Shown: positions 1 through 7,125 of the stretch, piece after piece
Layout of the letters: each line of letters opens with the position of its first letter
Numbering within the stretch: position 1 is the stretch's first letter
Assembly: GCA_964456815.1 (NCBI GenBank)
Contig: CAYWCO010000032.1
Coordinates: 1-11,545, forward strand
DNA length: 11,545 bases
Direction of reading: 5' to 3'
Source: CAVTZP01 sp964456815
Lineage (GTDB): Bacteria > Chloroflexota > Dehalococcoidia > Dehalococcoidales > BS750m-G39
The notes under the pieces: model-generated
What the model was told of the DNA's origin: nothing
Databases searched by the model: none
The model's input: the letters and a program-made list of their open reading frames with translations, nothing else
Position numbers and translations under genes: made by a program

Positions 1-2307
1 GTAGCTACCCTGCCCCTCTACCTTAACTCCCTTACCGGCAAAGGCTGCCACCTGGCCACAGTTAACGATTACCTCGCCCGTCGTGACCCCTACTGGATGG
101 GACCTATTTACCACGCCTTGGGAGCAACCGTGGCCAGCATCTATCCCCAGCAGACACCGGATGACTATACCCCATCCCGGCTCTACGACCCGGATTACGA
201 TTCTGGGGACGCCCGGTGGCGGCATTTCCGTCCCATCACACGCCGCGAGGCTTATCAGGCAGACATTACCTATGGTACCAGCAGTGAGTTTGGCTTTGAC
301 TATCTGCGGGACAACATGGTCATGGACCTCTCCCAGTGTGTCCAGCGCCCCTTAAATTATGCCATCGTTGACGAGGTGGACTATCTGCTTATTGATGAAG
401 CCAGAACCCCGCTTATTATCAGCGCCCCGGATGTGGAAGCGGGGGAGAGGTATCAAAAATTCGCTCGCCTTGTCCCCGCCCTGAAGAGGGATTTGGACTA
501 TACCGTAGATGAGAAGGAACGCCGCATAAGGGAGATAACCGATACCGGCTACGGGAATGTGGAGAGGATATTAAAGCGGGAAGGGATACTGAAATCAGGC
601 AGTCTCTATGATAACGAGGCCAGCGCCGTGCTTCTCCACCACCTGAGAAATGCCCTCGGTGCTAAGGAATTTTACAAGAGGGATAAAGAATATGTGGTCA
701 AGGATGGGCAGGTTATCATCGTTGACGAGTTCACCGGCAGGCTGATGCATGGTCGCCGCTACTCCGAGGGCTTGCACCAGGCGATAGAAGCCAAGGAGCG
801 GGTCAAGGTTCAGCAGGAAAGCAGGACCTATGCCGCCGTTACCATCCAGAACTACTTCCGCATGTACCAGAAACTGGGTGGAATGACCGGCACCGCCATT
901 ACCGAGGCTGAGGAGTTCCACAAGATATATAAGCTTGAGGTGGTGATTATCCCCACCCACAAGCCCATGGTTCGCCAGGACTTCCCCGACCAGATTTACA
1001 AGGACGAAGAAGCTAAATTCAGGGCGGTGGTGCGTGAGGTGGAGCAGTTTAATAAAGAGGGGCATCCGGTGCTCATCGGCACGGTCTCTATTGAGAGTTC
1101 GGAGTACCTGAGCAACCTCTTGAAGAGGAGGGGCATCCCCCACGAGGTGCTTAATGCCAAGCAGCACGAGAGGGAGGCTTATATCGTGGCTCAGGCGGGA
1201 CAGCCGGGGGCGGTAACCGTCGCCACCAATATGGCGGGGCGTGGTGTTGATATTATACTGGGGGGAAATCCCGAAGGACAGGATGAAGCTGAGTGGCGGA
1301 AGAAAAATGACAAGGTTTTAGCCCTCGGCGGGCTCCATGTTGTTGGCACTGAGCGCCATGAGGCAAGGCGAATTGATAACCAGCTGAGGGGTAGAGCCGG
1401 GCGCCAGGGCGACCGGGGAAGCTCTCGCTTCTATGTCTCTCTGGAGGATGAGGTTGTCCGCCGCTTCGGTGGCGACCGTGTCAAGGGCATTATGGAGTGG
1501 GCGGGGATGGACGAGGATATCTCCATTGAGAATAAGCTGGTCAACCGCGCTATTGAAAATTCCCAGGTCAAGGTGGAAGGCTACTACTTTGATATTCGTA
1601 AGCACCTGGTGGAGTATGACGATGTCGTTAATAAGCACCGCGAGCTAATCTATGGTGAGCGGAGAAAGCTATTAGAGGGCGCCGACCTCAAGGCAAATAT
1701 CCTGTCAATGGTCAAGGAGGAGCTCCAGGGCATAGTCGCTGCCTGCACCGCCAGCGAGTACGGCGACGGCTGGGACATAAACGCCCTCGTCGGTGAGGTT
1801 TCCACCATCCTCCCCCTTCCCCCCGCCTTGAGTGCCGCCGCCCTCTCCCAGATGAAGCCGAAGGAGATTGAAGACAAGCTCGCTGAGCTGGCGGAGGCTC
1901 TCTATGAACAGCGGGAGAAGGAGCTGGGCGCAGACAATATGAGGGTGGTGGAGAGGCTGGTGATGCTCCGCACTATAGACAGCCTGTGGGTGGAGCACCT
2001 GACGGCGATGGAGAATATGCGCCAGGGGATAGGGCTGGTGGCGGTGGGTCAGCGCGACCCCCTCGTTGCCTACAAGACGGAGGGGCATAGCCAGTTTCAG
2101 AACCTCCTGGCGGCAATCCAGCACGGTGTAGTTCATACCATATACCACGTCGGCCTGGCCAAGCGGGAAGCCCCCCAGAAAGCCCCGGCGCCGGCTCAGG
2201 CTCAGGTGAGTCTCAAGAAGCAGAAGGTTGGCGGCAAAAAGATAGGCAGAAACGACCCCTGCCCCTGCGGCTCGGGGAAGAAGTATAAGCACTGCTGCGG
2301 GAGGTAG
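1..2307 (+). CDS. secA: Protein translocase subunit SecA, 5' end cut by the window
   Basis: SecA is the cytosolic ATPase motor that pushes preproteins through SecYEG. The reading frame is open from base 1, so the gene continues upstream. The visible 768 residues begin just after where the Walker A region should lie, so roughly 100 N-terminal residues are missing. Seen in order (fragment numbering): TVNDYLARRD at 20-29, the Walker B motif DEVD at 124-127 followed by LIDEARTPLIIS, the conserved block around GRLMHGRRYSEGLHQA, GGMTGTA, the second nucleotide-binding fold with TNMAGRGVDI and QLRGRAGRQGD, the scaffold and wing region with YDDVV, and a C-terminal zinc-binding SEC-C motif CPCGSGKKYKHCC. 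The chain carries about 24 extra residues between the first two helicase motifs compared with E. coli SecA. The stop is TAG, 16 bases before the next gene. The family call is essentially certain, and the 5' truncation is a window edge and not a mutation. Confidence 0.98.
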   Translation, partial: VATLPLYLNSLTGKGCHLATVNDYLARRDPYWMGPIYHALGATVASIYPQQTPDDYTPSRLYDPDYDSGDARWRHFRPITRREAYQADITYGTSSEFGFDYLRDNMVMDLSQCVQRPLNYAIVDEVDYLLIDEARTPLIISAPDVEAGERYQKFARLVPALKRDLDYTVDEKERRIREITDTGYGNVERILKREGILKSGSLYDNEASAVLLHHLRNALGAKEFYKRDKEYVVKDGQVIIVDEFTGRLMHGRRYSEGLHQAIEAKERVKVQQESRTYAAVTIQNYFRMYQKLGGMTGTAITEAEEFHKIYKLEVVIIPTHKPMVRQDFPDQIYKDEEAKFRAVVREVEQFNKEGHPVLIGTVSIESSEYLSNLLKRRGIPHEVLNAKQHEREAYIVAQAGQPGAVTVATNMAGRGVDIILGGNPEGQDEAEWRKKNDKVLALGGLHVVGTERHEARRIDNQLRGRAGRQGDRGSSRFYVSLEDEVVRRFGGDRVKGIMEWAGMDEDISIENKLVNRAIENSQVKVEGYYFDIRKHLVEYDDVVNKHRELIYGERRKLLEGADLKANILSMVKEELQGIVAACTASEYGDGWDINALVGEVSTILPLPPALSAAALSQMKPKEIEDKLAELAEALYEQREKELGADNMRVVERLVMLRTIDSLWVEHLTAMENMRQGIGLVAVGQRDPLVAYKTEGHSQFQNLLAAIQHGVVHTIYHVGLAKREAPQKAPAPAQAQVSLKKQKVGGKKIGRNDPCPCGSGKKYKHCCGR

Positions 2308-2310
2308 CAG

Positions 2311-2320
2311 AAGGAGGTGA
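2311..2320 (+). promoter_or_regulatory. Strong Shine-Dalgarno for the DGQHR gene
   Basis: AAGGAGGTGA lies three bases upstream of the ATG at 2324 and three bases after the secA stop. It matches the anti-Shine-Dalgarno end of 16S rRNA at essentially every base, with the GGAGG core about 6 bases from the ATG. The secA-to-gene gap is only 16 bases with no terminator, so translation in the secA transcript is plausible. This fixes the start of the downstream gene. Confidence 0.85.
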
Positions 2321-2323
2321 CTT

Positions 2324-3400
2324 ATGACGCAAATTAGAATTAAGGTTGTAGAAGATGTTTGTCTTGGCTACAAAGTATATCGTGGAAGTATAAAGGCTTG
2401 TGATTTAGAACCAGCAACGTGGATAGACTTTTATGATGAAGATGTAAATCCTCTCGGATATCAACGTTCTTTTAACGAGGAAAGGAGTCAGGATGCCGCT
2501 GATTATGCGGAAACACCTGAAGCTTTTTGGCCGGAGTCAATATTAGCTATACGAGGTGAAAAAGTAGGGGATAAAGCGGACAAAGTTGCATATAAGTTTG
2601 TACCAGTATCAGCTGGCAGCAAATTTGGAGAATTAGTTGTTAGGTATAACGGACAACGGACAGAAACAATACAGGGTCAAGTATTTAAATGGAGAAGAGC
2701 CTTCAGTCAGGTGGATTGTCAGCATAGACTGGGTAAAATGGGTAATAGCGATAAATCTATAACAGTTTGCATAATTCCGGGGATTGATAGCACTCAAGAG
2801 GCGATTATTTTTAAAACAATAAACGATAAGCAGAAAAAGATTAGCACATCTTTGGTAGACGCAATTATCCAGCTGTCTCAAAATCCATTTGAAACGCCAG
2901 AGGTGCATTGGGGATTTTCATTAAGTAGAGATGTAGGTAGTTGTTTTTATAAAAAAGTCAATATGGAAGGAAGAAACATAGCTGGGCAGGTGTATTTGGT
3001 TACTTTAAGAACATTACGAACAAGTATATCTTCATTAGTTGGCGGTAAGAGATTCATATATCAAAATATGACTGCCCCCCCAGTATACGATCAGTTCTAT
3101 ATTCTGATAAGAAGCTACTGGAATGAAGTAAGTAATTTGTGGCCAAATGAATTTACCGATACACAAAATTTTAAGCTAATGACGGTTCCAGGCTTAAAAG
3201 GTTTGGCTAGATACGGTAGAAACATATTTAAAGAGGCATTTGAAGTAGGAAATAATAATACAGACCTTACGAGTAGAGTAAATAGAGTTGGTGCGAATGT
3301 TATGGATTGGAGAGTAACGGGGCCATTAAGACTTGCTTCAGGGAATGCAGGAGCTAAAGAAGTGTATCGATTACTCGTTCAAAATTACGGTGCTCCGTAG
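2324..3400 (+). CDS. DGQHR-domain (DndB-like) protein, AT-rich, probably acquired
   Basis: This 358-residue protein resembles the DGQHR family (DndB/DpdB type, related to ParB/sulfiredoxin-like folds). Seen: an N-terminal GYQR (45-48) followed by a helix and a PESILAI strand (70-76), which fits the family pattern in which a YQR element precedes a strand; VDCQHR at 130-135, matching the signature with Cys for Gly; and FKTIN (153-157) with a Lys-rich turn and SLVDAI, the family's usual Phe-x-x-Ile-Asn element. There is no signal peptide or membrane segment. DndB represses the DNA phosphorothioation genes, and DpdB acts in 7-deazaguanine DNA modification, but no partner genes are visible here, so function is open. 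Base composition is strikingly AT-rich (22/60 in 2401-2460, 23/60 in 2821-2880) against GC-rich neighbours, and codon use follows. This supports horizontal acquisition. The ATG start is fixed by the strong upstream ribosome site. Family assignment is fairly sure; role is unknown. Confidence 0.75.
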   Translation: MTQIRIKVVEDVCLGYKVYRGSIKACDLEPATWIDFYDEDVNPLGYQRSFNEERSQDAADYAETPEAFWPESILAIRGEKVGDKADKVAYKFVPVSAGSKFGELVVRYNGQRTETIQGQVFKWRRAFSQVDCQHRLGKMGNSDKSITVCIIPGIDSTQEAIIFKTINDKQKKISTSLVDAIIQLSQNPFETPEVHWGFSLSRDVGSCFYKKVNMEGRNIAGQVYLVTLRTLRTSISSLVGGKRFIYQNMTAPPVYDQFYILIRSYWNEVSNLWPNEFTDTQNFKLMTVPGLKGLARYGRNIFKEAFEVGNNNTDLTSRVNRVGANVMDWRVTGPLRLASGNAGAKEVYRLLVQNYGAP

Positions 3401-3444
3401 ATTATTTAGTAGTTGCTCTGTACTCATAGGTGCAGGCTAACCCC

Positions 3445-3750
3445 ATGAACAACAAACAAATCGCCAGGGTCTTTGAGGACATTGCCGGCCTCCTGGAGCT
3501 AAAAGGGGAGAACCCGTTCAAAATCAGGGCTTACCAGAAGGTCGTGCGCTCCATTGAGCACCTGCCCGTGGAACTGGAGCAGCTGGTCAGGGAGGACAGG
3601 CTGAAGGAAGTCCCCGGGGTGGGGGAGGCAATCAACAAGAAGATTACCGAGCTGGTAACTACGGGCAAGCTTGACTACTACGAGAAGCTCAAGGCTGAGT
3701 TCCCCGAGGGAATCAGCGCCCTTAAGAGAGGGGGTGGGGTTAATAAATAA
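3445..3750 (+). CDS. Small orphan helix-hairpin-helix protein, PolX N-terminal-like
   Basis: The 101 residues closely follow the N-terminal domain of PolX-type family X DNA polymerases (Pfam-type HHH_8): a first helix with ARVFEDIAGLLELKGENPFKIRAY (2 segments, residues 7-30), then helices ending in EVPGVGEAINKKI (55-67), a helix-hairpin-helix that binds DNA backbone in this family, and TGKLDYYEKLKAEFPEGI (73-90). In PolX the chain continues with a second hairpin (IPGLGPK type), the polymerase palm and a PHP nuclease. Here it diverges after PEGISALKR and stops at TAA, and no palm or PHP sequence follows in any frame I could read. It may be a stand-alone DNA-binding protein or a remnant. ATG 3445 is preferred because it matches the family start; an in-frame GTG at 3430 is possible. 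No good ribosome site precedes either. It lies 44 bases after the DGQHR gene and has host-like composition. Confidence 0.75.
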   Translation: MNNKQIARVFEDIAGLLELKGENPFKIRAYQKVVRSIEHLPVELEQLVREDRLKEVPGVGEAINKKITELVTTGKLDYYEKLKAEFPEGISALKRGGGVNK

Positions 3751-4426
3751 TCCCAGCTTGACACTGACACACGGTGGCAATACCGAAGCGATAAGACACC
3801 TGGAGCGGGCGGTTCTTACCGGCAAGCACTGGTATCTCGCCCTGCTTGAGGCTATCAGGCTATGGACTGATAGCGAGGAGAGCTATAACGGTCGCCATTA
3901 CCGCTATCTTATTGACGGCGAAGCCTTTGACTGGCTGCTTCTGGCGGAGCGGCTGTGTGAGGCGGTAGATGACCTGGTGCCTGGGGATGAAAAACTTGCC
4001 CTCCTCTTCCGGGGCAAACCGCCGCTTAAACTGACCAAGGAGAAATTCAAGGGGCTTATCGGCGCTGCCAAATACCGCCAGTATCTTAACTACTTCTACG
4101 GCATCACCGTGGAGGGGGCGCTGCTTCTGGCGGTGGAGGCGGAGGTGCGCAAGGAATGGCGCACCTCGGGCTATAATAATGAGCGCAACCTGCTTAACGA
4201 GGTCTACCAGCGGATATACGGTGCCACCAAGGCAACATTGCTCAAGCGCTTCCGGCGGGAGAAAGGCTACCCGCAGCTTAAGTCTATCGGCTTAACCGAG
4301 CTCAGGGAGTTTACCTACTGGCTTTTTAAGTATCGGCTGAAGAACTGCGATAAGGCGAAGGTTGCCAGTGATACCAAGAAGGCGCTGGAGCAGCTTTCAG
4401 CTAACGGCTTTTCCAGCTTCAGCTGA
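3734..4426 (+). CDS. Conserved hypothetical protein of unknown function
   Basis: I do not recognise a named family for this 230-residue protein. It reads as a soluble, charged, mostly helical protein with no signal peptide, membrane segment, cysteine cluster or obvious catalytic motif. Notable stretches (numbered from GTG 3734): GKHWYLALLEAIRLW, GRHYRYLIDGEAFDWLLLAE, KYRQYLNYFYGITVEGALLLAVE, and a basic C-terminal part with LLKRFRREKGYPQLKSIGL. Long aromatic and acidic runs and gene-like codon use throughout argue that it is real. The start is uncertain: GTG 3734 follows GAGAGGGG closely and overlaps the helix-hairpin-helix gene by 17 bases, which suggests translational coupling; TTG 3758 is an alternative with no ribosome site, and an upstream ATG at 3671 would lie deep in the previous gene. 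The stop TGA overlaps the valS stop on the other strand. From memory, similar proteins occur in Dehalococcoidia, but this needs a database search. Confidence 0.8.
   Translation: MGLINNPSLTLTHGGNTEAIRHLERAVLTGKHWYLALLEAIRLWTDSEESYNGRHYRYLIDGEAFDWLLLAERLCEAVDDLVPGDEKLALLFRGKPPLKLTKEKFKGLIGAAKYRQYLNYFYGITVEGALLLAVEAEVRKEWRTSGYNNERNLLNEVYQRIYGATKATLLKRFRREKGYPQLKSIGLTELREFTYWLFKYRLKNCDKAKVASDTKKALEQLSANGFSSFS
4419..4426. other. Convergent 8-base gene overlap: palindrome holding both stop codons
   Basis: The palindrome TCAGCTGA contains the TGA stop of the hypothetical gene (4424-4426, + strand) and the TGA stop of valS (4419-4421, - strand). There is no intergenic space, and I see no GC-rich stem followed by a T tract within either gene end, so no intrinsic terminator can be assigned to either transcript here. 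Confidence 0.9.
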
Positions 4427-7097
4427 GTTTATCCAGCCCCTGTTTCAGCCTTTCCAGCTTATCCTTTCTTACCGCCAGCTTGTCCCGCTCACTGTCAACA
4501 ACCACCGCCGGCGCCTTACGGAGAAAGGCTTTGTCCCTGAACCTGGCTTCAAGACGAGCCACCTCGGCCTGGGCTTCTTCTATCTCCTTTTGCAGCCGTT
4601 TCCGCTCCGCCTCAAGGTCAACCATACTTGCCATCGGTATGATGACCTCGGACTCTTTGAGCACCAGCGCCACCGTATTTTCGCCCCTCAGCGCCTCCCG
4701 GCTGTCCAGAAAGGTAACCGGTCTTGCACGAGCCAGGGTCTCAATCGCCGGGGAGTAGGGGGTGATGGCGGGGGTGAGCTCGCCGGCATAAACCTTCGCC
4801 TCAATCCATCGGGCGCTCTCCACCTTGTATTGAGCCCGGACATTGCGGACGGAGTGTATTATCTCAATTATTGACTCCATAACCCGCTCCGCCTGCGGGT
4901 CAACAGCCTTCTTATCTGCCTCAGGGTAATCAGCGACCATTATTGACTCGGTTTTTTGCCATTTTTGCAAGTCGGGGGGCAGGCGCTGTTTGAGGTTCTG
5001 CCATAGCTCCTCGGTAACGAAGGGCATACAGGGGTGCAGCAGGCGGAGCGATGCCTCCAGCACATGGACCAGGATGGGCAGGGGGGAGGGCGCTTCCCCG
5101 GAGCGGAGGCGAATCTTGGCGAATTCTACATACCAGTCGCAGTACTCGCCCCAGAGGAAATCATGGAGCTGCCTCTGGGCTTCACCGAACTGGAAGTCCG
5201 CCATCAATCTGGTTACCGTGGACGTGGTGCGGCTGAGGCGGCTTAGAATCCAGCGGTCTTCAACGGGGAGCTTGTCTTTCTGGATTTTGAGGTCTGCCCC
5301 TTCTGACTCAATGCTTCTGACCACAAAGCGGGTGGCGTTCCAGAGCTTGTTGGCGAAGTTTCGCCCGCCTTCAAGTCTTGGCGTTGTCAGCTTGAGGTCA
5401 TTCCCCGGTGATACGTCGGTGGTCAGGGCAAAGCGCATGGCGTCGGTGCCGTATACCTTGAGGGTATCGAGGGGATTAAGCACGTTGCCCCTGAGCTTGC
5501 TCATCTTCTCCCCCTTCTCATCCCGCACCAGCCCGTGAAGATAAACGGTTTCAAAGGGGATGTCGCCGGTGTCCTCAAGACCCATCATAATCATTCTGGC
5601 TACCCAGAAAAACAGAATGTCGTAGCCGGTTTCCATTACCGTGGTCGGGTAGAAGTAGCGCAGCTCCTCGCTGTCATCGGGCCAGCCCAGGGTGGAGTGA
5701 GTCCACAGCGCCGAGGAGAACCAGGTATCGAGGACGTCCGGGTCCTGCTCAATTCTGGTGGAGCCGCATTTCTGGCAGGCTTGCGGTGTTTCCACCGCCA
5801 CCGTTAGCTCGTTGCAGTCCCGGCAGTACCAGACCGGTATTCTATGCCCCCACCATAGCTGGCGGCTGATGCACCAGTCGCGGATATTCTCCAGCCAGTT
5901 AAGGTAGACCTTGGTGAAGCGCTCGGGGATGATATCAATACGCCCATCCCTGACGGCGCTTATGGCGGCTTTGGCTAAGGGCTGGGTCTTGATAAACCAC
6001 TGCCTGCTGGCGAGGGGCTCGATAATTACCTGGCAGCGGTCGCAGTGCCCCACGGAGTGGGTGTAGGGCTCAACCTTAACCAGAAGCCCTTCTTTTTCCA
6101 GGTCGGCTAATATCGCCTTGCGGCAGTCAAAGCGGTCAAGCCCAACGTAGGGTCCAGCGTTTTCATTCATGGTAGTGTCTGGGTTCAGTATATTTACCAG
6201 TTCCAGCCCCTGGCGCTGGGCGACCTCAAAGTCCACCGGGTCGTGGGCGGGGGTGATTTTTACCGCCCCGGTGCCAAACTCAGGGTCAACGGCGTCATCG
6301 GCAATAATCGGTATCACCCTTTTTACAGCGGGGAGAATAACCTTCTTGCCCACCATAGCCTTGAACCGCTTATCCTTAGGGTTGACCGCTACCGCAGTAT
6401 CGCCGAGTATGGTCTCGGGGCGGGTGGTGGCTACGGTTATAAAGCCGTCATCTTCAGCCAGCGGATATTTGACATAATATAGATGCCCCTGTATGTCTTT
6501 ATGTTCCACCTCAAGGTCGGAGAGGGCGGTGGCGCAGCGGGGGCACCAGTTTATAATCCGCTCCCCGCGGTAGATTAAGCCCTTGTCATAGAGCCGAACG
6601 AAGGCGGTGCGCACCGCCAGGCTTGGCCCCTCATCAAGGGTAAATTTCTCCCGGCTCCAGTCGCAGGAAACACCGAGCCTCTGGTGCTGCTCAGCGATAG
6701 TCCGCCGGCACTGCTCTGCCCACTGCCTCATCCTCTCCAGGAATTTTTCCCTGCCCAGCTTATGCCGGTCCAGCCCTTCCCCCGCCAGCTTTTGTTCCAC
6801 CACCACCTGGGCGGCGATGCCGGCATGGTCAACGCCAGGGAGCCAGAGCGTGGGCTCGCCCCTCATGCGGTGCCAGCGAATCATGATGTCCTCCAGGGTG
6901 GTGGTCAGGGCGTGCCCGATGTGAAGCTCACCGGTGACGTTGGGCGGGGGCATGATGATAACGAAGGGCTTCTTTTCGGGGTCTATCTTCGGGGTAAAAT
7001 AGCCCTTCTCCAGCCAGAGCTTATACCATTTCTGCTCTACTTTTTGTGGCTCGTAGGCTTTGGGCATGTCACTATGCATTTCCATCAACTCTGCCAT
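4419..7097 (-). CDS. valS: Valyl-tRNA synthetase
   Basis: ValRS is a class I aminoacyl-tRNA synthetase that charges tRNA-Val and edits mischarged threonine. The 892-residue chain is of normal full length. Seen in order: PPNVTGELHIGHAL with the HIGH nucleotide motif at 59-62; zinc-type cysteine pairs CPRC (185-188) and HCDRC (351-355); the CP1 editing domain with TTRPETILGDTAVAV (224-238) and the GTGAVKITPAHDP block (275-287); further pairs CRDC (425-428) and CQKC (441-444); DVLDTWFSSALW; GYDILFFWVARM; KMSKL at 531-535 in place of KMSKS; and a C-terminal tRNA-binding coiled coil at about 828-892, the arm that separates ValRS from IleRS and LeuRS. The ATG start has AGAAGGA about 12 bases upstream; ATG codons at residues 5, 7 and 11 are possible alternatives. 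It is the last gene of the leftward operon, 28 bases after coaBC, and its stop overlaps the convergent gene. Confidence 0.98.
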   Translation of the reverse strand: MAELMEMHSDMPKAYEPQKVEQKWYKLWLEKGYFTPKIDPEKKPFVIIMPPPNVTGELHIGHALTTTLEDIMIRWHRMRGEPTLWLPGVDHAGIAAQVVVEQKLAGEGLDRHKLGREKFLERMRQWAEQCRRTIAEQHQRLGVSCDWSREKFTLDEGPSLAVRTAFVRLYDKGLIYRGERIINWCPRCATALSDLEVEHKDIQGHLYYVKYPLAEDDGFITVATTRPETILGDTAVAVNPKDKRFKAMVGKKVILPAVKRVIPIIADDAVDPEFGTGAVKITPAHDPVDFEVAQRQGLELVNILNPDTTMNENAGPYVGLDRFDCRKAILADLEKEGLLVKVEPYTHSVGHCDRCQVIIEPLASRQWFIKTQPLAKAAISAVRDGRIDIIPERFTKVYLNWLENIRDWCISRQLWWGHRIPVWYCRDCNELTVAVETPQACQKCGSTRIEQDPDVLDTWFSSALWTHSTLGWPDDSEELRYFYPTTVMETGYDILFFWVARMIMMGLEDTGDIPFETVYLHGLVRDEKGEKMSKLRGNVLNPLDTLKVYGTDAMRFALTTDVSPGNDLKLTTPRLEGGRNFANKLWNATRFVVRSIESEGADLKIQKDKLPVEDRWILSRLSRTTSTVTRLMADFQFGEAQRQLHDFLWGEYCDWYVEFAKIRLRSGEAPSPLPILVHVLEASLRLLHPCMPFVTEELWQNLKQRLPPDLQKWQKTESIMVADYPEADKKAVDPQAERVMESIIEIIHSVRNVRAQYKVESARWIEAKVYAGELTPAITPYSPAIETLARARPVTFLDSREALRGENTVALVLKESEVIIPMASMVDLEAERKRLQKEIEEAQAEVARLEARFRDKAFLRKAPAVVVDSERDKLAVRKDKLERLKQGLDKLS

Positions 7098-7125
7098 TAA
7101 GGGGATATTTCCTTCTAGCTAGCGG

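Noticed and set aside
595..1167. A 190-codon open frame on the minus strand inside secA
   Set aside because: It lies fully antisense to conserved SecA helicase sequence, has low-complexity Leu/His/Val composition, and resembles no family. It is a shadow of GC-rich coding DNA.
1705..2292. A 195-codon minus-strand open frame over the secA 3' end
   Set aside because: Antisense to the SecA C-terminal domain and SEC-C motif, with His/Leu-rich shadow composition and no ribosome site of note.
2300..3444. Target-site duplication or terminal repeats around the DGQHR gene
   Set aside because: Only short imperfect similarity (AGGTAGCAG against AGGTGCAG) is visible between the flanks, which is no better than chance, and there is no transposase or integrase.
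3401..3444. Terminator or promoter in the gap after the DGQHR gene
   Set aside because: The 44 bases hold no stem with a T tract and no convincing -35/-10 pair.
3720..3800. Frameshift joining the helix-hairpin-helix gene to a lost PolX remainder
   Set aside because: No frame downstream shows the second hairpin, palm or PHP motifs; the following sequence is a distinct gene.
4990..5538. A 182-codon plus-strand open frame within valS
   Set aside because: Antisense to conserved valS including the KMSKL region; Ser/Arg-rich shadow sequence.
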